The notes under the pieces were generated by a model. The model did no database searches, had not been told where the DNA came from, and saw nothing but the letters and a program-made list of their open reading frames with translations. Shown one piece after another: positions 1 to 4,840 of a DNA stretch of 6,798 bases (position 1 is its first letter; every line of letters starts with the position of its first letter). The position numbers and the translations under genes were made by a program. Origin of the DNA: SZUA-252 sp035716005 (lineage in GTDB: Bacteria; Eisenbacteria; RBG-16-71-46; SZUA-252); NCBI GenBank assembly GCA_035716005.1, contig DASTKG010000054.1, forward strand, positions 1-6,798, written 5' to 3'.

Positions 1-49
1 CCAACACTGCCGCGAAAGCAATGCCCAGCTTGGCCACTTTGAACATCAT
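1..49 (-). CDS. Exported protein, N-terminal fragment (signal peptide only)
   Basis: Only the first 16 codons are present; the gene runs off the left edge, so its function cannot be told. The reading is MMFKVAKLGIAFAAVL: a short basic start (Lys4, Lys7) followed by a hydrophobic run rich in Ala, Val, Leu and Ile, which looks like the n- and h-regions of a Sec signal peptide. There are two adjacent ATG codons, at 47-49 and 44-46. A perfect AGGAGG lies 4 nt before the first and 7 nt before the second, so the second may be the true start. The frame stays open upstream to a GTG in the leader, but the strong ribosome site beside the ATG pair argues against that longer form. A promoter and a roughly 200-nt leader precede it, so it is probably a separate transcription unit from the operon upstream. 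Confidence 0.65.
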   Translation of the reverse strand, partial: MMFKVAKLGIAFAAVL

Positions 50-53
50 CACA

Positions 54-59
54 CCTCCT
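54..59 (-). promoter_or_regulatory. Strong Shine-Dalgarno site for the exported protein
   Basis: Minus-strand AGGAGG, a perfect match to the anti-SD core, followed by TGTG and then ATGATG. It fixes the start of the partial exported protein at one of the two tandem ATGs. A CTCCT element in the leader (positions 134-138) could pair with five bases of this site. That pairing is only an observation of complementarity. Confidence 0.75.
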
Positions 60-202
60 AGGGTCTTACTGCGTCGCGAACCACACGGATGCAGAAGCAT
101 AGAGTACGACGACTTGTGGTAGGCAATGTGCCGAGGAGTTCCAAACACCCCCTTTCGACTCAGTCTGATTTACGTGGTGTCTTAAAAATCAAAGCCACAT
201 AA

Positions 203-234
203 CGAGATGCGCGCCTGCTCATGCGGGCATCTCG
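203..234 (-). repeat. Inverted repeat / hairpin in the leader
   Basis: CGAGATGC and its reverse complement GCATCTCG form 8 perfect base pairs (203-210 with 227-234). After one G-G mismatch, CGC/GCG adds three more pairs (212-214 with 223-225), leaving an 8-nt loop. On the minus strand the following sequence is only moderately T-rich, with a run of five T about 14 nt later, so this is not a classical intrinsic terminator. A competing small hairpin is possible: AGATG at 228-232 can instead pair with CATCT at 236-240 across a 3-nt loop. The two pairings are mutually exclusive, which is compatible with a switch but does not prove one. Confidence 0.45.
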
Positions 235-257
235 CAGATGCATTCCATCACTGAAAA

Positions 258-286
258 ATTCTACCACTCTCCCCTAGCAAAGTCAA
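258..286 (-). promoter_or_regulatory. Sigma70-type promoter for the exported-protein gene
   Basis: On the minus strand TTGACT (281-286) is separated by exactly 17 nt from TAGAAT (258-263), a good match to the TTGACA/TATAAT consensus with ideal spacing. Transcription would begin near 250-252 and read through the leader into the exported protein. It lies 37 nt past the tRNA 3' end, in the only AT-richer non-coding stretch of the window, which supports a real promoter. If the organism is FCB-like its housekeeping consensus may differ from the E. coli one, so the call rests on motif and position only. Confidence 0.6.
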
Positions 287-323
287 GCACTAGAATGCCC
301 TAGGGGGCTGGCGAGGGACGGGG
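287..323 (-). other. Short spacer between tRNA-Val and promoter
   Basis: These 37 nt follow the tRNA 3' end on the minus strand. They are C-rich and contain CCCTAGGG-like self-complementarity (around 298-306), but no stem with a T-run, so I see no intrinsic terminator for the operon. Either termination is Rho-dependent or the operon transcript continues into the leader. Confidence 0.3.
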
Positions 324-399
324 TGGTGGGCGAAACAGGGCTCGAACCTGTGACCCCTTGCGTGTAAGGCAAGTGCTCTGCCAGCTGAGCTATTCGCCC
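324..399 (-). tRNA. tRNA-Val (anticodon UAC)
   Basis: The 76-nt minus-strand sequence folds into a standard cloverleaf with the CCA end encoded. Acceptor GGGCGAA pairs with TTCGCCC. The D arm is GCTC/GAGC. The anticodon stem CTTGC/GCAAG encloses loop CTTACAC, giving anticodon TAC, which reads valine GUA and related GUN codons. The variable loop has five bases. The T arm ACAGG/CCTGT encloses TTCGAGC. The discriminator is A, followed by CCA at 324-326. The gene begins one nucleotide after the stop of the small membrane protein, and I find no convincing promoter just upstream, so it is probably cut from the operon transcript by RNase P. No clear intrinsic terminator follows in 287-323. Confidence 0.96.
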
Positions 400-400
400 C

Positions 401-637
401 CTATTTCGCCAAGATAGCCCAAGGAATGACAACGAGATAGCCCAGCAGAAGGAGAATCGGCGCCAGGGTGATGGAGCCGCCGGCGAGTGCAATGTACCCC
501 GCCACGATCACCAAAGCGCCCATGCCGAAGAGGATGTAATTCTTGCGCCCGAAGGGGAGCTCCGCCGAAGGGGGCGCGACCGGTTTGGGGCCGGTGGGCC
601 GCCGGGCTCGACGACGGGCGTCAGCCGCACTGGACAT
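401..637 (-). CDS. Small two-helix membrane protein, DUF3098-like
   Basis: This 78-residue protein has a basic, Arg- and Pro-rich N-terminus (residues 9-25), then LPFGRKNY at 27-34, and two hydrophobic helices at about 33-52 and 57-76, ending at Lys78. The PFGRKNYIL motif, followed by a helix, a GGS turn and a helix containing APILLLLG, resembles the DUF3098 family of small inner-membrane proteins of unknown function, known mainly from Bacteroidetes and relatives; this is recalled, not searched. The ATG at 635-637 is chosen because GGAGGT lies 9 nt upstream and the start follows the larE stop by 2 nt. A longer in-frame start at 724 would overlap larE by 85 nt and is less likely. The stop lies 1 nt before the tRNA. 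No biochemical role can be inferred beyond membrane location. Confidence 0.8.
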   Translation of the reverse strand: MSSAADARRRARRPTGPKPVAPPSAELPFGRKNYILFGMGALVIVAGYIALAGGSITLAPILLLLGYLVVIPWAILAK

Positions 638-639
638 GC

Positions 640-1479
640 CTACGTAACCTCCATATTCACAATGGGTAATGGATCTGGCCGGCGATACCCCTCCGGATCG
701 ATCTCCACGCTCATGAACCCCCACTTCGCCATTCCGCTCCGGACCTCGTCGAGGGCCGCCAGGAGCCCCGGAATCTCATCCCTGCCGGTCTCCACCCGGG
801 CCCCCTCCCCGAGGTGGCGGACGCGAACGACCCGGACGCCGAATCGCTCCCGGAGCCACCCTTCCGCCTCCTCGACCTGTCGAAGTTTGGCCACCGTGAC
901 CTCGGATCCATGCGGAATCCGGGATGCGAGACACGCCGCCTGGGGCTTGTCCCAAACCTTGAGTCCCAGTTGTCGGGCCAGGGCCCTCACCTCGAGTTTC
1001 GAGAGTCCGGCCTCGAGGAGCGGAGCCCTCACCTCGAACTCCCGGGCCGCATTCATTCCTGGACGGTCGTCGCCAAGATCGTCGGTGACGGCCCCGTAGG
1101 CCACCGTTCCCCATCGCTCGGAGACCGCGATGTCGGCAAGGTGCTCGAAAAGCTCCGTCTTGCAGTGATAGCACCGATCGGCGCCGTTACGCCTGTAAGC
1201 TTCACGTTCCATCTCGTGCGTGTCGACCACGCGGACCGGAATGTCGCGACTGGCGGCGACAGCCAGCGCTTCCGCGAGTTCCGCGGCGGGAAGCGAGGGG
1301 CTCCTCGCGACGATGCCGAGCGCTCCCGCGCCGAGCGCGCGGTGGGCCTCCGCGAGGAGATAGGCCGAGTCGACCCCGCCCGAATAGGCGACCAGGGTTC
1401 GGCCCATGCCGCCCAGGATCTCCGCGAGGCGCGCCCGCTTCTTCGCGATCGCGCCGGGCGTGACGAGCATCGCGCTCAT
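640..1479 (-). CDS. larE: LarE-type ATP-dependent sulfur transferase (PP-loop)
   Basis: LarE makes the sulfur-containing nickel-pincer nucleotide cofactor of lactate racemase and related LarA enzymes. It adenylates the pyridinium carboxylate precursor and then inserts sulfur; it is cytoplasmic. This 279-residue protein is of usual length. The PP-loop SGGVDS is at 33-38 in the N-terminal ATP-pyrophosphatase domain. RCYHCKTELF gives Cys103 and Cys106, and ACLASRIPHG gives Cys183, the position of the sacrificial cysteine in the Lactobacillus enzyme. Having all three cysteines matches the LarE subgroup reported to hold a 4Fe-4S cluster as sulfur source; that assignment is inferred. The tail GFMSVEIDPEGYRRPDP is family-typical. 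The ATG at 1477-1479 overlaps the mltG stop as ATGA, with AAGGA 9 nt upstream. No larA, larB or larC is visible. Another PP-loop sulfur transferase role is possible. Confidence 0.87.
   Translation of the reverse strand: MSAMLVTPGAIAKKRARLAEILGGMGRTLVAYSGGVDSAYLLAEAHRALGAGALGIVARSPSLPAAELAEALAVAASRDIPVRVVDTHEMEREAYRRNGADRCYHCKTELFEHLADIAVSERWGTVAYGAVTDDLGDDRPGMNAAREFEVRAPLLEAGLSKLEVRALARQLGLKVWDKPQAACLASRIPHGSEVTVAKLRQVEEAEGWLRERFGVRVVRVRHLGEGARVETGRDEIPGLLAALDEVRSGMAKWGFMSVEIDPEGYRRPDPLPIVNMEVT
647..652 (-). promoter_or_regulatory. Shine-Dalgarno site inside the end of larE
   Basis: Minus-strand GGAGGT, located within the last codons of larE and 9 nt before the ATG at 637. It decides the start of the small membrane protein and suggests that ribosomes finishing larE reinitiate there. 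Confidence 0.7.
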
Positions 1480-2570
1480 CGCACGCTGTCCTTCGGGCCC
1501 ACCGTGGCCTGGAGCGTCGGCACGCCGGAGCGAATGCCGGGTCCGATCGGCATCATCGTCGAATCGCGGCGCCCCTGGGCGCGCACGGACGCGATGGCCC
1601 TCAGGTGGTCCTCCCAGCTCCTCGAGAAGATGTGGGTCCCGTCCCCGCGCGCCACGAAGTAGAACTCGGTGGTGTCGGCGAGCGGGAAGAGGACCGCGTG
1701 GAAGGCGCCCCGTCCCGGATTGCAGATCGGCCCCGGGGGGAGCCCCTTGTTGCGGTACGTATTGTACGGCGACTTCACGTCGAGATCCTTGTAGTAGACG
1801 CGGTTCCTCCAGACTCCGAGCGCGTAGACCACGGTCGGGTCGGACTGGAGCATCATGCCCTCGCGCAGGCGATTGTAGAACACGGCCGCGATCCGCGGGC
1901 GCTCCGAAGGGAGCTGCGCCTCCGCCTCCACCATCGACGCCAGCGTCACGAGCTGATGGAGGGTGAGCCCGACGTGCGCGTCCGGCTTCGCCATCTCCTC
2001 CTCGAAGGTCCGGAGCCCCCGGTCGACCATGACGCGGACGATCTCCTCCGGGGAGAGGAGCGGGTAGAAGGGGTAGGTCTCCGGGAAGAGATACCCCTCC
2101 AGCCGGTCGGCCGGCACGCCGAGCGAGCGGGCGAACGCCGAGTCTCCCTCCAGGGCGAGGAACCGCATCGGATCCATCTTCACCCGCTCATGGAGGAGCT
2201 GCGCGATCTGGTCGGCGCGCCACCCTTCCGGAATCGTCACCATGTCCTGCGACGACATCCCTCGAGCGAGGAGGCGGAGAATCCGGTAGATGCTCGACCC
2301 GACGGGAATCGTGAAGCGCCCCGCTTTCAGCCCCCGGTCGTAGCCGAGGACGCGGGCGGCCAGCACGAAGAGCTGCTGGTTCCCGACGAGGCCGTTCGAG
2401 TGGAGGATGGCCGCGATCTCGTCGAGCTTCGCCCCCTTCGGCACGAGGACCTCGCGCGTCTCGATCGTCTGGGAGACCTGCGACGGGAAGAAGAGGAGCC
2501 CGCTCAGAAGGACGGCTCCGACGAGGAATCCGAGGACGAGGGTGCGCCGGAGCCGTTCACCCCGCTTCAC
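1476..2570 (-). CDS. mltG: MltG, endolytic peptidoglycan transglycosylase
   Basis: MltG (YceG family) is a membrane-anchored enzyme that cuts nascent glycan strands in the periplasm and so sets their length. The 364-residue product has a basic start and one transmembrane helix at about 10-28, then a LysM-like region (about 38-103) and the catalytic YceG domain. ASMVEAEAQLPSERPRIAAVF begins at 211; Glu217 aligns, from memory of the E. coli protein, with catalytic Glu218. LQSDPTVVYAL (241-251), SPYNTYRNKGLPPGPI (267-282) and the YFVARGDGTHIFS segment (304-316) are family hallmarks. I choose GTG at 2568-2570: it overlaps the ruvX stop as GTGA, has GGAGG 4 nt before it, and places the anchor at the very N-terminus. 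An upstream ATG at 2639 would add 23 Arg/Gly-rich residues. The C-terminal tail after His322 is about 40 residues and probably disordered. Confidence 0.93.
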   Translation of the reverse strand: MKRGERLRRTLVLGFLVGAVLLSGLLFFPSQVSQTIETREVLVPKGAKLDEIAAILHSNGLVGNQQLFVLAARVLGYDRGLKAGRFTIPVGSSIYRILRLLARGMSSQDMVTIPEGWRADQIAQLLHERVKMDPMRFLALEGDSAFARSLGVPADRLEGYLFPETYPFYPLLSPEEIVRVMVDRGLRTFEEEMAKPDAHVGLTLHQLVTLASMVEAEAQLPSERPRIAAVFYNRLREGMMLQSDPTVVYALGVWRNRVYYKDLDVKSPYNTYRNKGLPPGPICNPGRGAFHAVLFPLADTTEFYFVARGDGTHIFSRSWEDHLRAIASVRAQGRRDSTMMPIGPGIRSGVPTLQATVGPKDSVR

Positions 2571-3031
2571 GACGCCTCCCCGTCGCCCGAAGCCTCGGGC
2601 GTCCGCGGCGCGTGGGGAACCCCTCGCCGATCGAGCCATCGCTGGAGCACGATCGCCGCGGCGCGGGAGTGCTCGCGCTCGGCGGCGCCGCGCGCGTTCC
2701 GCCGCGATCCCGACGGCAGCTCGCGCGCCTCGCGGCTGCTCAGGCTCTCGTCCTCCAGGTGAACCGTGAGGCCCGTCGCGGCGCGGAGCGCCTTCGCGAA
2801 GCGCAGGACGCGGTGCGACTCGGGACGATGCTCTTCCCCTTCGAGCCCCACGGGCATGCCGACCACGACGGCGTCGACCTCCTCCTCGCGAGCCACGTCG
2901 GCGACCGCCTCCGGCGCCTCGCGAATCCGCGGCACGGTGAGACTCCTGAGCGGGCGCGCCAGGAGACCCGTCTCGTCGCTCACCGCGAGGCCGATCCGCC
3001 GAGGCCCGAAATCCACGCCTAGGACTCGCAT
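2567..3031 (-). CDS. ruvX: RuvX/YqgF RNase H-fold nuclease, divergent
   Basis: YqgF/RuvX is a small RNase H-fold protein, annotated as a putative Holliday junction resolvase and tied genetically to pre-16S rRNA 5'-end maturation. The 154-residue product starts MRVLGVDFGPRRIGLAVSD, with the first acidic residue Asp7 in the classic strand-1 motif. AVVVGMPVGLEGEE (55-67) matches the family VGLP..DG segment, and EDESLSS (93-99) carries Glu95, where most members read DERLTT. Near the C-terminus AAAIVLQRWLD (124-134) matches, but the family Asp three residues before it is His121 (CAC at 2669-2671). The start ATG at 3029-3031 overlaps the end of rluD by 13 nt and yields the exact family N-terminus. 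The neighbour mltG often lies next to ruvX in other bacteria. Identity is secure; nuclease activity is in doubt because of His121. Confidence 0.9.
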   Translation of the reverse strand: MRVLGVDFGPRRIGLAVSDETGLLARPLRSLTVPRIREAPEAVADVAREEEVDAVVVGMPVGLEGEEHRPESHRVLRFAKALRAATGLTVHLEDESLSSREARELPSGSRRNARGAAEREHSRAAAIVLQRWLDRRGVPHAPRTPEASGDGEAS

Positions 3032-4020
3032 GCCAGCCGCTCGAGAACCGCCGCGAACTCGGACGGCACGGCGCGCGTGAACTCCATCGGCTCCCCGGTC
3101 GCCGGATGGGTGAAGCCGATCGTCTCGGCGTGAAGAGCCTGGTGCGAGATCTCGGAGAGGAGGAGCGTCGCTTCCTCCCGACGTCCCGGAGGGAGCCTGA
3201 GGAGCGGGCCGCGGCGGCCGCCGTACTCGGGGTCGCCGAAGACGGGGTGCCCCTGGTGCGCCAGGTGGACCCGGATCTGGTGCGTCCGTCCCGTTTCGAG
3301 GGTGAGAAGCATCTCGGTGAGAAAGGCGTACGAGCGGACCACCTTGTAGCGGGTCGCGGCGAAGCGGCCGCCCCGCGCGAGCACCGCGATCTTCTTCCGA
3401 TCCTTGGGATGTCGTCCGAGCGGCGCCTCGATCCGTCCCTCGGCCGCGGGCGGGCGCCCCCATACGAGCGCGCGATAGACGCGGCGCACCTTCCGGGCCT
3501 CCAGCTCGGCGGCCAGGATGCGATGCGCCTCGTCGGTCCGCGCCACGAGAAGGAGCCCCGACGTCCCCTTGTCGAGCCGATGGACGATTCCCGCCCGCTC
3601 CGCCCCGTTCTCGGTGGAGAGCGACTGGTAGCGATGGAGGAGCGCGTGGACGAGCGTGCCGGTCCGGTGCCCCACGGCCGGATGGACGACCATCCCCGCG
3701 GGCTTGTCGATGACGGCCAGATGCTCGTCCTCGTAGACGACGTCGAGCGGGATCGCCTCGGGAGCGAGCTCGGAGGGCGCCCGGCGGGGGCGCACCACCT
3801 CGATGCGGTCTCCCTCGCGCACGCGGCGGCTGGCGCGCGCGGGCGCGTCGTTCAGGCGGACGTGGCCCTGGTCGATCAGGTTCTGCACGGCGGAACGGGA
3901 GAGGGAGCGCTCCACTTCGGCGAGGAAGCGGTCGAGCCGCTCACCCGCCCGCGAGGCCGGGACGAGGTGAGTTCTCGGCGTCAGGGGCGGGATGGCCCGC
4001 TCGGGAGAGGTACCAGGCAA
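3019..4020 (-). CDS. rluD: RluD-family 23S rRNA pseudouridine synthase
   Basis: Enzymes of the RluA/RluD family convert uridines to pseudouridine; RluD itself modifies helix 69 of 23S rRNA. The product is 333 residues, near the family length. Residues about 27-77 form an S4-type RNA-binding domain (RLDRFLAEV...SRSAVQNLIDQGHVRLN). The catalytic domain follows, with VVYEDEHLAVIDKPAGMVVHP at 94-114, the catalytic motif GIVHRLDKGTSGLL with Asp150, and LETGRTHQIRVHL at 241-253. The first codon is TTG at 4018-4020, with GGAG 9 nt upstream; no ATG is available in frame before the S4 domain. A CTG at 3984 is an alternative. The TTG start makes an 80-nt overlap with lspA, long for this operon, so the N-terminus is uncertain. 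The 3' end overlaps ruvX by 13 nt. Which uridines it modifies (RluD versus RluC/RluA type) is inferred. Confidence 0.92.
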   Translation of the reverse strand: MPGTSPERAIPPLTPRTHLVPASRAGERLDRFLAEVERSLSRSAVQNLIDQGHVRLNDAPARASRRVREGDRIEVVRPRRAPSELAPEAIPLDVVYEDEHLAVIDKPAGMVVHPAVGHRTGTLVHALLHRYQSLSTENGAERAGIVHRLDKGTSGLLLVARTDEAHRILAAELEARKVRRVYRALVWGRPPAAEGRIEAPLGRHPKDRKKIAVLARGGRFAATRYKVVRSYAFLTEMLLTLETGRTHQIRVHLAHQGHPVFGDPEYGGRRGPLLRLPPGRREEATLLLSEISHQALHAETIGFTHPATGEPMEFTRAVPSEFAAVLERLACES

Positions 4021-4450
4021 GGAGGATCACTCCGACGGTGACGGCGCTGTCGGCCACGTTGAAGACCGGCCAGCGCGCCGAGCCGAGTCCGACGTCGATG
4101 AAGTCGACGACCCAGCCGAGACGAATCCGGTCCACGAGATTTCCGATCGCGCCGCCGAGGATACACCCCAGGAGGACGCGCTGCGGCACTCCTCGATAGG
4201 CCTCGCGTGTGAAGAGGTAGAGCACGACGCCGATCGCGACCGAGGAGACGACGATGAACGGCAGACGGCTCCCCGGAAAGAGCCCGAAGGCCGCGCCCGT
4301 GTTGTGGACCAGCGTGAGCCGCACGACGTCCCCCATCACGGAGACGGGATCGCCGAGAAGGAGGCGGGCCGAAGCGGCCGCCTTCGTCATCTGGTCGAGC
4401 GCCACGACGAGGCAGGCGCAGAGGGCGAAGAGAAGTCCGGGACGCTTCAT
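3941..4450 (-). CDS. lspA: LspA, prolipoprotein signal peptidase II
   Basis: LspA removes the signal peptide from lipoproteins after diacylglyceryl transfer to the lipobox cysteine; it is an inner-membrane aspartyl protease. The 169-residue protein has four hydrophobic helices (about 5-20, 63-81, 91-107 and 131-148). Family motifs are LDQMTK at 18-23, VHNTGAAFGLF at 48-58, GGAIGNLVDR at 99-108, VVDFID at 114-119 and FNVADSAVTVG at 130-140. Asp116 and Asp134 correspond to the catalytic dyad. The ATG at 4448-4450 overlaps the stop of the DksA-like gene as ATGA, so translation is likely coupled. The last 20 residues are polar and Pro/Gly-rich and overlap the start of rluD. The position between the DksA-like gene and rluD fits the common ileS-lspA linkage. 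Confidence 0.96.
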   Translation of the reverse strand: MKRPGLLFALCACLVVALDQMTKAAASARLLLGDPVSVMGDVVRLTLVHNTGAAFGLFPGSRLPFIVVSSVAIGVVLYLFTREAYRGVPQRVLLGCILGGAIGNLVDRIRLGWVVDFIDVGLGSARWPVFNVADSAVTVGVILLAWYLSRAGHPAPDAENSPRPGLAGG

Positions 4451-4839
4451 CCGCGAGCCGTGTGGTTCTCCTTCTCCTGCTTCTCCTGGCAGCTCACGCA
4501 GAGCGTGACGTGCGGGATCGCCTCGAGCCGCGCCTTGCCGATCTCCTTGCCGCAGACCGCGCAGATTCCGAACTCGTTGCGGTAGAGCCGGCGGAGCGCC
4601 TGGTCGACCTCGTACAGGAGCTTCCCCTCCGACGAGGCGAAGAGGAACGCCTTCTCGCGCTCCATCGCGTCCGTCCCCATGTCGGCCATGTGGAACGAAT
4701 AGGCCGAGAGGTCGCCGGCCGAGTCGCGCTGCGTCCGGTTCAGCGTCTTCTCGAGGTAGCCGAGCTGCCCGAGGAGCTTCTTCCGCTCCTCGATGAGCCG
4801 CTCCTCGATGTGTTTGAGATCTTTCTTGGTCAGCGACAA
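4447..4839 (-). CDS. TraR/DksA-family zinc-finger protein
   Basis: Members bind in the secondary channel of RNA polymerase and can modulate promoter activity, often with ppGpp. This one has 130 residues, shorter than E. coli DksA (151). Residues about 5-37 and 57-90 look like the two arms of the coiled coil; between them HMADMGTDAMERE (50-62) forms the tip, where DksA proper has a DxxDxA motif. The C-terminal zinc finger is Cys93-x2-Cys96-x17-Cys114-x2-Cys117, the DksA arrangement. The start is TTG at 4837-4839, since AAGGAGG lies 5 nt upstream and no ATG fits. The gene follows the ileS stop by 1 nt and overlaps lspA by ATGA. The ileS-DksA-like-lspA order occurs in other Gram-negative groups. 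Whether it acts globally like DksA or is a more specialised relative cannot be read from the sequence. Confidence 0.9.
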   Translation of the reverse strand: MSLTKKDLKHIEERLIEERKKLLGQLGYLEKTLNRTQRDSAGDLSAYSFHMADMGTDAMEREKAFLFASSEGKLLYEVDQALRRLYRNEFGICAVCGKEIGKARLEAIPHVTLCVSCQEKQEKENHTARG

Positions 4840-4840
4840 A

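Larger units (their letters stand above)
50..257 (-). other. Long 5' leader with several inverted repeats
   Basis: This roughly 200-nt stretch lies between the predicted promoter and the exported-protein start and carries no convincing gene. It is visibly less GC-rich than the coding region. Inverted repeats seen by eye: an 8-bp perfect repeat at 203-210/227-234; an 8-bp stem with one G-U at 164-171/186-193; a 6-bp stem at 80-85/115-120 enclosing a 4-bp hairpin at 89-100. I do not recognise a known riboswitch class (TPP and c-di-GMP-I motifs were considered and do not fit). It may be a regulatory leader or simply an untranslated region. Confidence 0.4.

Noticed and set aside
50..148. An in-frame N-terminal extension of the exported protein from a GTG at 146-148
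   Set aside because: It would put about 33 polar residues before the signal peptide and ignore the perfect AGGAGG next to the ATG pair.
203..234. Intrinsic terminator for the operon or tRNA
   Set aside because: The stem is good but there is no immediate U-run on the minus strand, and it lies downstream of the predicted promoter.
324..399. tRNA-Val as an integration site of a mobile element
   Set aside because: No integrase, no repeated tRNA 3' end and no phage or plasmid gene is visible in the window. The near-repeat concerns the 5' end only.
283..492. A 69-codon minus-strand reading frame containing GRIAQLAEHLPYTQGVTGSSPVSPTT
   Set aside because: This peptide is a well-known false translation of tRNA genes; it lies across tRNA-Val.
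1605..2762. A 385-codon plus-strand frame opposite mltG and ruvX
   Set aside because: It is an antisense shadow of high-GC coding sequence, dominated by Arg, Glu, Val and His with no recognisable motif.
3106..4041. A 311-codon plus-strand frame opposite rluD
   Set aside because: Antisense shadow; the minus-strand rluD frame carries all the catalytic motifs.
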